NCBI GenBank assembly: GCA_019828595.1 | Contig: JAHQRK010000002.1 | Span: forward strand, 3,596,001 to 3,660,000 | Reading direction: 5' to 3' | Source: Aphanomyces cochlioides | Lineage: Eukaryota > Oomycota > Saprolegniomycetes > Saprolegniales > Verrucalvaceae | Length of the DNA: 64,000 nucleotides | Part shown: one piece after another, positions 8,862 to 19,300 of the stretch | Numbering within the stretch: position 1 is the stretch's first letter | How the letters are laid out: each line of letters opens with the position of its first letter | The notes under the pieces: generated by a model | Seen by the model: only the letters and a program-made list of their open reading frames with translations | Told to the model about the DNA's origin: nothing | Database searches by the model: none | Program-made: the position numbers and the translations under genes

Positions 8862-11800
8862 TCATGAAACGACACTGTCAGGAATGGCGTGTTGACGTAA
8901 CCAGGGGTCCGAAGATAGATGCTTGAGCACATTGAATACCTTGGTGTATCCCTTCTTGAGAGGGAGATCAACCAGGAGCTGTTGTAGATGTAGCTTGATC
9001 AAAGAGGCAGCATGAATGGCAACTTCCATCGGACTCTTCGCTGTGAGGTCGGGTCGAAAGGTGCGATCGGCACGTTGGAGCCATATTTGATAATACACGC
9101 AGGCTCGGACAATCGGCCAGATCTTCAGATAGCCACGGATGTAGTATCCATCGGACGGCTTGGGCGTCTCGTAGAACATTTCCAGACACGTGGACGGAAA
9201 GGAACACTCGAGCAGTCGCTGGATTGTCTTGAAGAAATACCAAACAGATTGACCATATCCACAAGAGAACAGGAAATGCTCGTACGTCTCATTGACACGA
9301 CAGAAGACACACGTCGGCTTGGGGTCTTGGTACTGAAACAGATATTGCATGGCGTTGGCGCGGAGAAGGGTCTTGAAAATGAACTCTCCATATCGAGGGA
9401 GAATGTGGTCGGGTTGGAGGAAGGCGGCAAGTTGGGTAAGGCGCTTGGGGTCTTCGTAAAAGTTGGATGGCAGGTTGAGATGCTTGGTAGGAAGAATGGA
9501 CGAGCTGACAGCTGGAGAAGCTCTGATCTTAGCCGATTTCGAAGTCGCAAGCGCCAACAAGATCGGACTCGAGTCAGGGTGAATTATCCAGTGCCATTCC
9601 ATCCATTCAGAGCTTGGCGTCGGCAAGTGGAACACGGGAGCATCCTCTTCAGAAACAATCTCAAACAATCGTGATAACTTGGTCACCAAGATTGAGATCC
9701 ATTGTTTCGTTGGAGGGACAAAATTGGCTTGGCGGCAGGCACGGTTGATTTTGTCAAACAAGATCGAAGCTGGCCAAACTCGCTGACACGGAGTCAACAA
9801 ATGCGACAACTTCGTGATGTGAAGCGAAGCCAATACATTGGCTTGGTCTTGCGTCGATGTAGAGCACTGATCGTATAGGTCTTCGAGTCCAGGCAGATAC
9901 GAGTTGTGCCAAAGGGGAACATCCAAAGATGAGATGTGATTTGGACAGCCGTACGGAGTCCAGCGGGATTCAAACCAGCTACTCAATAAGGCTTTCCACA
10001 TTGGAGTGATATTGGGATTCTTGTACAGTTGTCTGATGAATGCAGAAGTACCATTCGCCAAGAGGAGATCTCGGGGGGAACCCCATGGATGAAAAGCCTT
10101 CTCGAGGAGAGTATAGCCCGGCGTAATCCAGGCGGACATGGCAGACTTGCGGGGTGGGGTGGTGATGGCTTGAATGCATCTGATCATGACAGAGCGGTTG
10201 TGTTGTTGCCATAAAGCAAGTGCATGGTGTAGGCCTAAGCCACCGGACTTCTTCGGCATGAATATGATCTCCTTTTTGATCAAACGGAGGCCATGGACAG
10301 AGGAGGATGGGTTGATTTCTTCACCATGCATAAATTGAAGCATGGCCTTGTCGATCTTTTTGGCCAGGTCTTTGTCGGCAGGGACAAAAGCCAGTTGGTA
10401 CCATAACACAGGCAGACATATGCTGTGCAGGATAGTGACTTTTCCGGCCATGGTTCGAGCCTTGTAGAGCCACAAAGACAAGCGAGCCACAAACTTCTCA
10501 AACACGTAATTGAAACGTGCCAATGGAGAAAGATTGGGCGCAACCAAGATACCAAGAGCCTTCACGGGACTGTCGGAAGTAACTTGTAGTGAGGCAAGGT
10601 TCCCATTCAACTGGCTGTAGGTCAGAATTTGGGTCTTGTCTACGTTGAGTCGGAAACCAGACTTGTCGCAAAAGGTTTGAACCAATGCAAGCTGCCGGTG
10701 GAGGCATGTCTCATTTGCCGCATAGAGTTGCGAGTCGTCGGCAAAGTAACTCCCAGTGTGGTAGCGATCCCCACACTTGATGCCATAGTTGGAGTGTTGC
10801 CGTAGGAGTTGGCACATCGGTTCCAAAGCGATCACAAACAGAAGTGGCGACAGTGGATCACCTTGCAACACACCGCGTGAGATGTGAACTGGCTTGGACA
10901 AGAAGCCGTTCACCAAGATGCGAGACTTGCGGCCCGAGTACAGTACGCGAACCATGTCAACAAAGGTTTCGGGAAAGCCATAGTGACGGAGGACGCGGAG
11001 CAAGTACGCGTGGTCCACGCGATCAAAAGCTTTCTCAAAGTCAAGCAGTGCCACCATCGAGGACGGACTGTGTAGTTTGATGTGGTGCAGCATGTCATCC
11101 AGTCGTGCAATATTGGTTTGGATATTGCTTCGACGGATAAAGCCTTGCTGGTCCGGGTGGATGATGTGTCGAATGTGGCGCTGGAGTCGATAAGCCAGAA
11201 TACTCGTCAGGATTTTCACATCCGTGTTGAGTAGGCTAATGGGCCGATAGTTCTTGGCCTGTGACTTGGGGCCTTTCTTGTGCAGCAACACCAGCGTACT
11301 GACAAGTTGCATGGGAGTCAAGCGAGGGTGAGAATGGAGCTGGTGTGTGAATAGCAGCTCCAATACCAACGACCACTTGTGAGGTGCAAGTTTGAGGACT
11401 TCGAATGGCAGAGCGTTGGGACCTGGCGCTGAGTTCGAACTGCTGTGTCGAATAGCATGATAGAACTCGTTGGCGCGCAAGGGAGCCGACAGCTCTTTCT
11501 GGGCTTGCTCTGGCAGTTGCTTGTGTCGAGTCAATGGGGTCAGAAATGACGACACTTCGTCTCCAGATCGCTGCACCTCGGGAGCTGCAAACAAGTCCTT
11601 GTAGTAGTCGACCAGGACGTCAGACATGCCTTGTTGATTGGAGATAACATTTCCATTGACATCCACCAACTCTTTGAAGACTGTCTTCTTCAAGGGGGTA
11701 GGGACAGGGGACATGAAGTGGAACTTGGACGAGCGCTCTGCTTTGTACAAGTGAAGTTGGAACGCCTGGTCTTGACGAAACTGCTTGTCTCGATCTTGCA

Positions 11801-12917
11801 GCTCGTGAATTTGCTTTTGAAGGTCTCGCACTCGATCCACCAGCACTGCATCTTGACGCATGTTGGGGACTTGCAAAAGCGAAGCGATCTCGACAGCTAA
11901 CTTCTTCAACGGCAGACGTTGTTTCTCCAATCGTTGAGAATGGAATTCTTTGAGTTGGGAGCGGATATCATTGACCAGTATGTCGTAGGCCTTGGAGATA
12001 TTGTGGAATGTTGGAGACTTGTCCAAAAATCGATCCAGACATCCATGAACAATCTCGGCCGCTCGTGGTAGACGAAGTAGCCAAGTTGGAGCTTTCCATG
12101 ATCCAGAGCCATGGCGCAATGTTTGACGCTTTGTGATGATACGACAAGCCACGTGGTCAGCCTGTGGAACGTGTGGCATGTGCGTCGCCTTCCAATGACG
12201 AATACCCGCCAAGGTGGACGAACAAAAGATGTAGTCAAGTCGGTTGGTGAGTGTGGGACTTGTGAAGGTTCTTGCCACGGGGTTTTGACGGCGAAACAGA
12301 TCCACCAGAGACAAACTGTGCATCCATTGTTCCAGTTGAAGGGTGCCGGCCATGGTGGAGGTACTGGGTCTCAACGAATCCAAATCTTTGTTGAGAGTGC
12401 AGTTGAAATCTCCTCCAACAATGTGGAGCGCATGTGGAGGAAAGTCGCGTGGCAATTCTTCGAAGTAACTTGCTCGTTCTTGGAAGGCTGCCGGCGCATA
12501 GATATTGTGGAGAACGACTGTCAGTGGACCCAGAGTACATCGCACTTGTAGATAACGACCACGAAGCACTGGTTTGTCATGAGGGACTTGAGTGGCGTTC
12601 TTCAAAGGAGAGTGAGGATGTATCAACGTAGCCAGACCTCCAGTGGCTGGCGACGTGGATACTTCAGGGTAAATAGGCTCTTCAAAGAACAAAGAGCCTT
12701 CGTGGTTTGTGATGCGTTGCCAATGGAACGCAACACGGTCGTGGAGACTTGGCGTGCGGAAACGGGTTTCTTGGATAAAGGAAACGTCGTGAACACTTGA
12801 TAGTTTGTCGAGGATGTACCGATGACTGTTGGAGAAGCCATTGGTGTTGAGGGAGATGATTTGTGGGTCCCAGTCCACGAGTTCAGTTGGGACATCGGAG
12901 AAGTTGTTGTCACTCAT
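8862..12917 (-). CDS. ORF2, APE endonuclease-reverse transcriptase, copy B, intact
   Basis: A full 1351-residue frame from the ATG at 12917 to the stop at 8862. All endonuclease motifs (E50, D170/N172, D228, D254/H255) and RT aspartates (D626, D727, D728) are present, as is the C-terminal CCHC finger. Relative to the other copies it has HDKPVLRG near residue 116, GIRHWKA near 239 and NVISN in the pre-RT linker, variants partly shared with copy C. The upstream ORF1 is truncated, so any expression would need a promoter other than the element's own 5' end. It could in principle supply enzyme in trans; that is inference. Confidence 0.92.
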   Translation of the reverse strand: MSDNNFSDVPTELVDWDPQIISLNTNGFSNSHRYILDKLSSVHDVSFIQETRFRTPSLHDRVAFHWQRITNHEGSLFFEEPIYPEVSTSPATGGLATLIHPHSPLKNATQVPHDKPVLRGRYLQVRCTLGPLTVVLHNIYAPAAFQERASYFEELPRDFPPHALHIVGGDFNCTLNKDLDSLRPSTSTMAGTLQLEQWMHSLSLVDLFRRQNPVARTFTSPTLTNRLDYIFCSSTLAGIRHWKATHMPHVPQADHVACRIITKRQTLRHGSGSWKAPTWLLRLPRAAEIVHGCLDRFLDKSPTFHNISKAYDILVNDIRSQLKEFHSQRLEKQRLPLKKLAVEIASLLQVPNMRQDAVLVDRVRDLQKQIHELQDRDKQFRQDQAFQLHLYKAERSSKFHFMSPVPTPLKKTVFKELVDVNGNVISNQQGMSDVLVDYYKDLFAAPEVQRSGDEVSSFLTPLTRHKQLPEQAQKELSAPLRANEFYHAIRHSSSNSAPGPNALPFEVLKLAPHKWSLVLELLFTHQLHSHPRLTPMQLVSTLVLLHKKGPKSQAKNYRPISLLNTDVKILTSILAYRLQRHIRHIIHPDQQGFIRRSNIQTNIARLDDMLHHIKLHSPSSMVALLDFEKAFDRVDHAYLLRVLRHYGFPETFVDMVRVLYSGRKSRILVNGFLSKPVHISRGVLQGDPLSPLLFVIALEPMCQLLRQHSNYGIKCGDRYHTGSYFADDSQLYAANETCLHRQLALVQTFCDKSGFRLNVDKTQILTYSQLNGNLASLQVTSDSPVKALGILVAPNLSPLARFNYVFEKFVARLSLWLYKARTMAGKVTILHSICLPVLWYQLAFVPADKDLAKKIDKAMLQFMHGEEINPSSSVHGLRLIKKEIIFMPKKSGGLGLHHALALWQQHNRSVMIRCIQAITTPPRKSAMSAWITPGYTLLEKAFHPWGSPRDLLLANGTSAFIRQLYKNPNITPMWKALLSSWFESRWTPYGCPNHISSLDVPLWHNSYLPGLEDLYDQCSTSTQDQANVLASLHITKLSHLLTPCQRVWPASILFDKINRACRQANFVPPTKQWISILVTKLSRLFEIVSEEDAPVFHLPTPSSEWMEWHWIIHPDSSPILLALATSKSAKIRASPAVSSSILPTKHLNLPSNFYEDPKRLTQLAAFLQPDHILPRYGEFIFKTLLRANAMQYLFQYQDPKPTCVFCRVNETYEHFLFSCGYGQSVWYFFKTIQRLLECSFPSTCLEMFYETPKPSDGYYIRGYLKIWPIVRACVYYQIWLQRADRTFRPDLTAKSPMEVAIHAASLIKLHLQQLLVDLPLKKGYTKVFNVLKHLSSDPWLRQHAIPDSVVS

Positions 12918-12995
12918 CACGAGTACAGATGAAAATGAGTAGAATTGAGGGGTCAGAGGGGAGGTTGAAATGGATTGAAGCAGGGGATAGAAGCC

Positions 12996-13950
12996 TTAGA
13001 GTTGATCGTCCTCCAAATCGAGGGGATCAATTTCGTCGGCGTTCATGGAGTGGTGAGCTTTGCTGCAGAGCTCGTCGATGTGGTAATTGTTGGTGATGCT
13101 TTTGAGCATCGAGATGGCCGACAAGACGGGAGCCGGCAAAGTGAACTTCTCGAGATTGTCGCTGAAGTTTTCGATCAAAGCAAACAGCGACCAGTCCGTC
13201 AAGCAGTTGGTGTCAGGCAATCTTGTTGCTTCTTGGTTCAATAGAACAGTCAGTGCCTCCGAGTTTGTGTAGAGGTCTGGGGCCCGATTTGAGAGGAATA
13301 AGTCAATCGTAGCAAGTGCAAAGAGGATGCGCTTGATCTCTGGTATGTCCGTGGTCAATTCTTCCAAGATTTCTGACGGGTGAATCTTGTATTGAGCCAT
13401 GAAGTTGACGTGATGTTTGTAGTTGTGAGGCTTGCCTTGAGCTTTTAACAAAGCCATCTTGCGCTCAATAGTCTTGGTTGCAACAAGTGACTGAAACAAA
13501 CTGAGGTCTTCATCTTGTGCGTACATAGCATGTGCAACGAGCTGAGGATCATCTCGCAAAATGCGTTGACATTCGGTGATACTGCCTTCGACTTTCTTAT
13601 CTCGAATGATCTTCTTCGCCAATTCGAGGTGGGCTGCAGCAGACTTGTTAAGTCGTTGTTTCTTCGCTTTGCCTTTGGTCTTTTTCGGGCGTGGCGCACT
13701 TGAATCTTCCAATACAATTCGAGGCACTGCAAAGTCTTCAAACGAGAGTTCCACGTCGTCTTCTTCGAGGATATGAAAACGGTTGGATGTCGGCAGGGGA
13801 TCCAAACGTGGGGACGAAGGCAAAGTACGTTTTGGAGCTGGTCCAGACCGGTAGCCCGTTACCAATTGAAGGTCCAGCGAGTTCTTGGGCTGCTCACTTG
13901 GTGGAGCAAGAGCGGGCGATTCGTTGGTAGACATTTCCACATCTTCTTGT
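12996..13950 (-). pseudogene. ORF1 C-terminal fragment, copy B
   Basis: The last ~317 residues of ORF1, from QEDVEMSTNESP to the acidic end, truncated by incomplete reverse transcription at 13950 where the target-site duplication begins. The frame is open but lacks the N-terminal low-complexity part and the central folded domain. The spacer to ORF2 of B is intact. Confidence 0.88.
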
Positions 13951-14550
13951 CTGACCAGCAGTAGGGTTGAATGCTGCTATCACTGACTTGGTCAATGCAG
14001 CCATTTTCTTGACAATCGCCTTGGCCATCGAAGGGTGACTGACCTTGTTGAACGTAACGTAGTAGTTGTTGCCATAACGCGAGTATTTGGGAACCAGGAA
14101 GTCTTTGCCACCAAGTCGAAACGTTGTGCCTCCCATTTCCACGCACGTAGACAAGTTGTAACTTGAGATCACAATGGTCTGTGGGTTCTTCTTGTGGATC
14201 AAAATGTTCGGAAATTTGGAGCCCATAACGAACCAGGATTTTCCTTGACAAATTGATCGCAGATGACTTTTTCGGACCAGTCCTTGTAGCCTTCGCCCAA
14301 CTTGACTGTGAGCTCGTACACTTGGGACTGGGGGGTGAGCAAAATGTTTTCAATGAAGGCGTCCATGTCACCAGAGTCTTTGTAGAATGCGTCCGCCATG
14401 GCCTCGCATCGCGCAATATCGTCATCGGCAATAGCATGAGCACCAGTGTTGCGATGTTTCGCGCCTTTGGGGGCATTGCCTTGCTTGGAATCTTTCTTGG
14501 ACGAAGCTGAATCCTTGCCGGGAGCCTTTTGCGTCCATGGATTGGCCTTT
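13951..14550 (-). pseudogene. ORF1 central-domain fragment, copy V, with frameshift
   Basis: Encodes ARCEAMADAFYKDSGDMDAF through TFRLGGKDFLVPKYSRYGNNYY, the best candidate folded domain of ORF1. A one-base deletion near 14222 (GCCCAT where intact copies have GCCCCAT) breaks the frame before GSKFPN. The same deletion is in the duplicate near 52678. It is cut at 14550 by insert T. Confidence 0.85.
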
Positions 14551-14693
14551 ACCACGAGCGGCCGAGATTGTTCATGGATGTCTGGATCGATTTTTGGACA
14601 AGTCTCCAACATTCCACAATATCTCCAAGGCCTACGACATGCTGGTCAATGATATCCGCTCCCAACTCAAAGAATTCCATTCTCAACGATTGG
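14551..14693 (+). mobile_element. LINE copy T, 5' end piece, inserted in V
   Basis: T is 5'-truncated and starts at ORF2 codon ~284 (ACCACGAGC). It entered V at CCATGGATTGGCCTTT (14535-14550). Copy A interrupts T after 14693; further T pieces are 29467-30632, 43723-44220 and 48991 to about 49600. The uninterrupted duplicate is 53006-56358 with both duplications visible. T pieces share diagnostic changes with that duplicate (HIGSYF, NITSMW, LEDQYDQ). Confidence 0.9.
14677..14693 (+). repeat. Target-site duplication of A (left copy)
   Basis: CCATTCTCAACGATTGG, 17 bp, repeated at 29467-29483 after the 3' end of A, and present once, unfilled, at 53132-53148. Because of the tandem duplication it also occurs at 36594-36610. 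Confidence 0.93.
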
Positions 14694-14700
14694 ACTTCCG

Positions 14701-14714
14701 AATTTGCCTCGTAC
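14701..14714 (+). promoter_or_regulatory. 5' UTR 14-mer complementary to the 3' UTR (copy A)
   Basis: AATTTGCCTCGTAC starts about seven nt into the element. Its exact reverse complement is at 29401-29414 in the 3' UTR of the same copy. The terminal ACTT before it could also pair with AAGT downstream of the 3' partner, across a 3x3 internal loop. Confidence 0.75.
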
Positions 14715-14754
14715 CCCTCAAGTCAAGAAGTTATCAAGTGCCGCCGCGCTCAAA

Positions 14755-16194
14755 ATGTCCAACGCCAACAGCTGTTCCGAGCTCCGTGAGACCAACACTC
14801 ACGGAGTCACCATCATTCCAGGTATTGTATCACCTCACCCACTTTCGTCGTCCAATCAGGATGGCGGAAGTGGTGTGAGTAATGTCTCTACACCTAACCC
14901 TAGGGCCGAAGTGGAGGTCGAGTTCGACCCCAACAGCGTCTCTGGAGACCAATCTGCGTCTCGCTCCCCCAGCGCTTCACCTGGTGCTCCACTCGCCGGA
15001 GTTCCAGGGGGGGTCAACCTCAGTGGGTCAGTGGTTGACCCCCAGACCACTGTCGTTAACTTGTCTAGCGAAGCCCTCACTCAGGAGGGCGAACCACTGG
15101 GGCCTTGTGCCTGTGGTGGCTGCTTCCCTGGACTCCAATTGGAGTCGATCCCCAGTGAAGGCGGCGAGAAAACGGGGTCCATGCCAGCCCTAGAGGCTAC
15201 GAGGGCCCCCCCTATGGGCACACCCTGCGGTTCTGTCTACTTCCCCCAGGGGCCTCTTCGGAGGGGCGGGGGCGGTATCCCGATTTGGGTTCTCGCCGGA
15301 GCAATGGTGTACCCCAGTCACCGTGCTGCGGGGATGGCATGGATTCCCCTTCTACCCCTGTCACTGGGGGTCTGGCCCCGGCCTTTCTCGTGACCAATGG
15401 GACTGAGCCAGCAGCCACCAACCGCGTCGCCCCCTGTGCTGAGCCTCCTAGAACGGGAGAGGAAGAAGAAAAATCTCAAGAGGACGTGGATATGGTCTCT
15501 GGAGACGCCGAGGGGAAGGATTCTACTGAAACCGAGGCCTTAACCGACGAGGGAAATACTCAAATTCACTCGGAGGTGGATGGGTCAGGCGACATTAACG
15601 GCCAAGCGAAGCCGTGTGATACTCCTGGAGAAGTTATTCAAGAGGAACAATCGACAAACAAAGACAATGACCAGTCAAATCAAGACATTGTCGACAAATC
15701 CGTTGCTCAAGGAAATGGCGCTGTTGATCCTCCTACCGCGGCAGACAAAATACAAGGCGATCAAGAGCAACAAAACGCTGAAAAGGCCAATCCATGGACG
15801 CAAAAGACTCCCGGCAAGGATTCAGCTTCGTCCAAGAAAGATTCCAAGCAAGGCAATGCCCCCAAAGGCGCGAAACATCGCAACACTGGTGCTCATGCTA
15901 TTGCCGATGACGATATTGCGCGATGCGAGGCCATGGCGGACGCATTCTACAAAGACTCTGGTGACATGGACGCCTTCATTGAAAACATTTTGCTCACCCC
16001 CCAGTCCCAAGTGTACGAGCTCACAGTCAAGTTGGGCGAAGGCTACAAGGACTGGTCCGAAAAAGTCATCTGCGATCAATTTGTCAAGGAAAATCCTGGT
16101 TCGTTATGGGGCTCCAAATTTCCGAACATTTTGATCCACAAGAAGAACCCACAGACCATTGTGATCTCAAGTTACAACTTGTCTACGTGCGTGG
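14755..16194 (+). pseudogene. ORF1 of copy A, 5' part, frameshifted and split
   Basis: Begins at the ATG of MSNANSCSELRE. A one-base loss in a C run near 15245 (five C versus six in Z and E) shifts the frame in the Ser/Pro/Gly-rich N-terminal region; the correct frame is open again downstream, through the acidic region to STCV. Insertion E cuts the gene at 16194, and ORF1 resumes at 23592 on the far side. A second deletion near 24038 breaks it again. An upstream in-frame TTG at 14704 is not favoured as a eukaryotic start. Confidence 0.88.
16179..16194 (+). repeat. Target-site duplication of E (left copy)
   Basis: TTGTCTACGTGCGTGG, 16 bp and perfect, with its partner at 23576-23591. Read in E's orientation it starts CCACGC right after TTTAA, matching the common target rule. 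Confidence 0.94.
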
Positions 16195-16246
16195 TTAAAT
16201 GAGTTGTATTAACCTTATTTTTGAGCAAAGGCCCTAATGACTTACT

Positions 16247-16260
16247 AATTTGCCTCGTAC
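16247..16260 (-). promoter_or_regulatory. 3' UTR 14-mer of copy E complementary to its 5' UTR
   Basis: On the plus strand it reads AATTTGCCTCGTAC, so the element RNA carries GTACGAGGCAAATT. The partner in E's 5' UTR is at 23554-23567. The two sites are about 7.3 kb apart in one transcript. Confidence 0.75.
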
Positions 16261-16340
16261 TGTATAAATAGAACTTGGAAAACAGAATATGGCAAAGTGG
16301 TCATTGAACAGGAGATGAAGTGGTGAGCCGTCATGCTCAC

Positions 16341-19300
16341 TCATGAAACGACGCTGTCAGGAATGATGTGTTGACGTAACCAGGGGTCCGAAGATAGATG
16401 CTTGAGCACATTGAATACCTTGGTGTATCCCTTCTTGAGAGGGAGATCAACCAGGAGCTGTTGTAGATGTAGCTTGATCAAAGAGGCAGCATGAATGGCA
16501 ACTTCCATCGGACTCTTCGCTGTGAGGTCGGGTCGAAAGGTGCGATCGGCACGTTGGAGCCATATTTGATAATACACGCAGGCTCGGACAATCGGCCAGA
16601 TCTTCAGATAGCCACGGATGTAGTATCCATCGGACGGCTTGGGCGTCTCGTAGAACATTTCCAGACACGTGGACGGAAAGGAACACTCGAGCAGTCGCTG
16701 GATTGTCTTGAAGGAATACCAAACAGATTGACCATATCCACAAGAGAACAGGAAATGCTCGTACGTCTCATTGACACGACAGAAGACACACGTCGGCTTG
16801 GGGTCTTGGTACTGAAACAGATATTGCATGGCGTTGGCGCGGAGAAGGGTCTTGAAAATGAACTCTCCATATCGAGGGAGAATGTGGTCGGGTTGGAGGA
16901 AGGCGGCAAGTTGGGTAAGGCGCTTGGGGTCTTCATAAAAGTTGGATGGCAGGTTGAGATGCTTGGTAGGAAGAATGGACGAGCTGACAGCTGGAGAAGC
17001 TCTGATCTTAGCCGATTTCGAAGTCGCAAGCGCCAACAAGATCGGACTCGAGTCAGGGTGAATCATCCAGTGCCATTCCATCCATTCAGAGCTTGGCGTC
17101 GGCAAGTGGAACACGGGAGCATCCTCTTCAGAAACAATCTCAAACAATCGTGATAACTTGGTCACCAAGATTGAGATCCATTGTTTCGTTGGAGGGACAA
17201 AATTGGCTTGGCGGCAGGCACGGTTGATTTTGTCGAACAAGATCGAAGCTGGCCAAACTCGCTGACACGGAGTCAACAAATGCGACAACTTCGTGATGTG
17301 AAGCGAAGCCAATACATTGGCTTGGTCTTGCGTCGATGTAGAGCACTGATCGTATAGGTCTTCGAGTCCAGGCAGATACGAGTTGTGCCAAAGGGGAACA
17401 TCCAAAGATGAGATGTGATTTGGACAGCCGTACGGAGTCCAGCGGGATTCAAACCAGCTACTCAATAAGGCTTTCCACATTGGAGTGATATTGGGATTCT
17501 TGTACAGTTGTCTGATGAATGCAGAAGAGCCATTTGCCAAGAGGAGATCTCGGGGGGAACCCCATGGATGAAAAGCCTTCTCGAGGAGAGTATAGCCCGG
17601 CGTAATCCAGGCGGACATGGCAGACTTGCGGGGTGGGGTGGTGATGGCTTGAATGCATCTGATCATGACAGAGCGGTTGTGTTGTTGCCATAAAGCAAGT
17701 GCATGGTGCAGGCCTAAGCCACCGGACTTCTTCGGCATGAATAGGATCTCCTTTTTGATCAAACGGAGGCCATGGACAGAGGAGGATGGGTTGATTTCTT
17801 CACCATGCATAAATTGAAGCATGGCCTTGTCGATCTTTTTGGCCAGGTCTTTGTCGGCAGGGACAAAAGCCAGTTGGTACCATAACACAGGCAGACATAT
17901 GCTGTGCAGGATAGTGACTTTTCCGGCCATGGTTCGAGCCTTGTAGAGCCACAAAGACAAGCGAGCCACAAACTTCTCAAACACGTAATTGAAACGTGCC
18001 AATGGAGAAAGATTGGGCGCAACCAAGATACCAAGAGCCTTCACGGGACTGTCGGAAGTAACTTGTAGTGAGGCAAGGTTCCCATTCAACTGGCTGTAGG
18101 TCAGAATCTGTGTCTTGTCTACGTTGAGTCGGAAACCAGACTTGTCGCAAAAGGTTTGAACCAATGCAAGCTGCCGATGGAGGCACGTCTCATTTGCCGC
18201 ATAGAGTTGCGAGTCGTCGGCAAAGTAACTCCCAGTGTGGTAGCGATCCCCACACTTGATGCCATAGTTGGAGTGTTGCCGTAGGAGTTGGCACATCGGT
18301 TCCAAAGCGATCACAAACAGAAGTGGCGACAGTGGATCACCTTGCAACACACCGCGTGAGATGTGAACTGGCTTGGACAAGAAGCCGTTCACCAAGATGC
18401 GAGACTTGCGGCCCGAGTACAGTACGCGAACCATGTCAACAAAGGTTTCGGGAAAGCCATAGTGACGGAGGACGCGGAGCAAGTACGCGTGGTCCACGCG
18501 ATCAAAAGCTTTCTCAAAGTCAAGCAGTGCCACCATCGAGGACGGACTGTGTAGTTTGATGTGGTGCAGCATGTCATCCAGTCGTGCAATATTGGTTTGG
18601 ATATTGCTTCGACGGATAAAGCCTTGCTGGTCCGGGTGGATGATGTGTCGAATGTGGCGCTGGAGTCGATAAGCCAGAATACTCGTCAGGATTTTCACAT
18701 CCGTGTTGAGTAGGCTAATGGGCCGATAGTTCTTGGCTTGTGACTTGGGGCCTTTCTTGTGCAGCAACACCAGCGTACTGACAAGTTGCATGGGAGTCAA
18801 GCGAGGGTGAGAATGGAGCTGGTGTGTGAATAGCAGCTCCAATACCAACGACCACTTGTGAGGTGCAAGTTTGAGGACTTCGAATGGCAGAGCGTTGGGA
18901 CCTGGCGCTGAGTTCGAACTGCTGTGTCGAATAGCATGATAGAACTCGTTGGCGCGCAAGGGAGCCGACAGCTCTTTCTGGGCTTGCTCTGGCAGTTGCT
19001 TGTGTCGAGTCAATGGGGTCAGAAATGACGACACTTCGTCTCCAGATCGCTGCACCTCGGGAGCTGCAAACAAGTCCTTGTAGTAGTCGACCAGGACGTC
19101 AGACATGCCTTGTTGATTGGAGACAACATTTCCATTGACATCCACCAACTCTTTGAAGACTGTCTTCTTCAAGGGGGTAGGGACAGGGGACATGAAGTGG
19201 AACTTGGACGAGCGCTCTGCTTTGTACAAGTGAAGTTGGAACGCCTGGTCTTGACGAAACTGCTTGTCTCGATCTTGCAGCTCGTGAATTTGCTTTTGAA

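Larger units (their letters stand above)
8716..13950 (-). mobile_element. LINE copy B, 5'-truncated, intact ORF2
   Basis: A minus-strand copy of 5235 bp starting within ORF1 (about codon 695) and ending with the standard 3' terminus at 8716. It is flanked by CTGACCAGCAGTAGG (8701-8715 and 13951-13965), perhaps one base longer. It is inserted in V in the same orientation. The uninterrupted target occurs at 52406-52420 in the duplicate V, a true empty site. Confidence 0.94.
2361..14550 (-). mobile_element. LINE copy V, first duplicate, broken by X, W, U, B and T
   Basis: A minus-strand copy in pieces 2361-2587, 2754-6323, 8306-8715 and 13951-14550. Joined through its insertions it gives the N-terminal two-thirds of ORF2, the spacer and the C-terminal half of ORF1. 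Its own 3' end is missing: X interrupts it at 2360. Its 5' part is absent here but is present in the duplicate at 56359-57463. V carries a one-base deletion in a C run in ORF1 (about 14222), shared with the duplicate at about 52678, which shows common descent of the two V copies rather than independent insertions. Confidence 0.9.

Noticed and set aside
14885..14900. Telomere-like CCTAACCCTA in ORF1 (also in E and Z)
   Set aside because: Less than two repeat units, inside the ORF1 coding frame (STPNPRAE), and the same in every copy; not evidence of a telomere.
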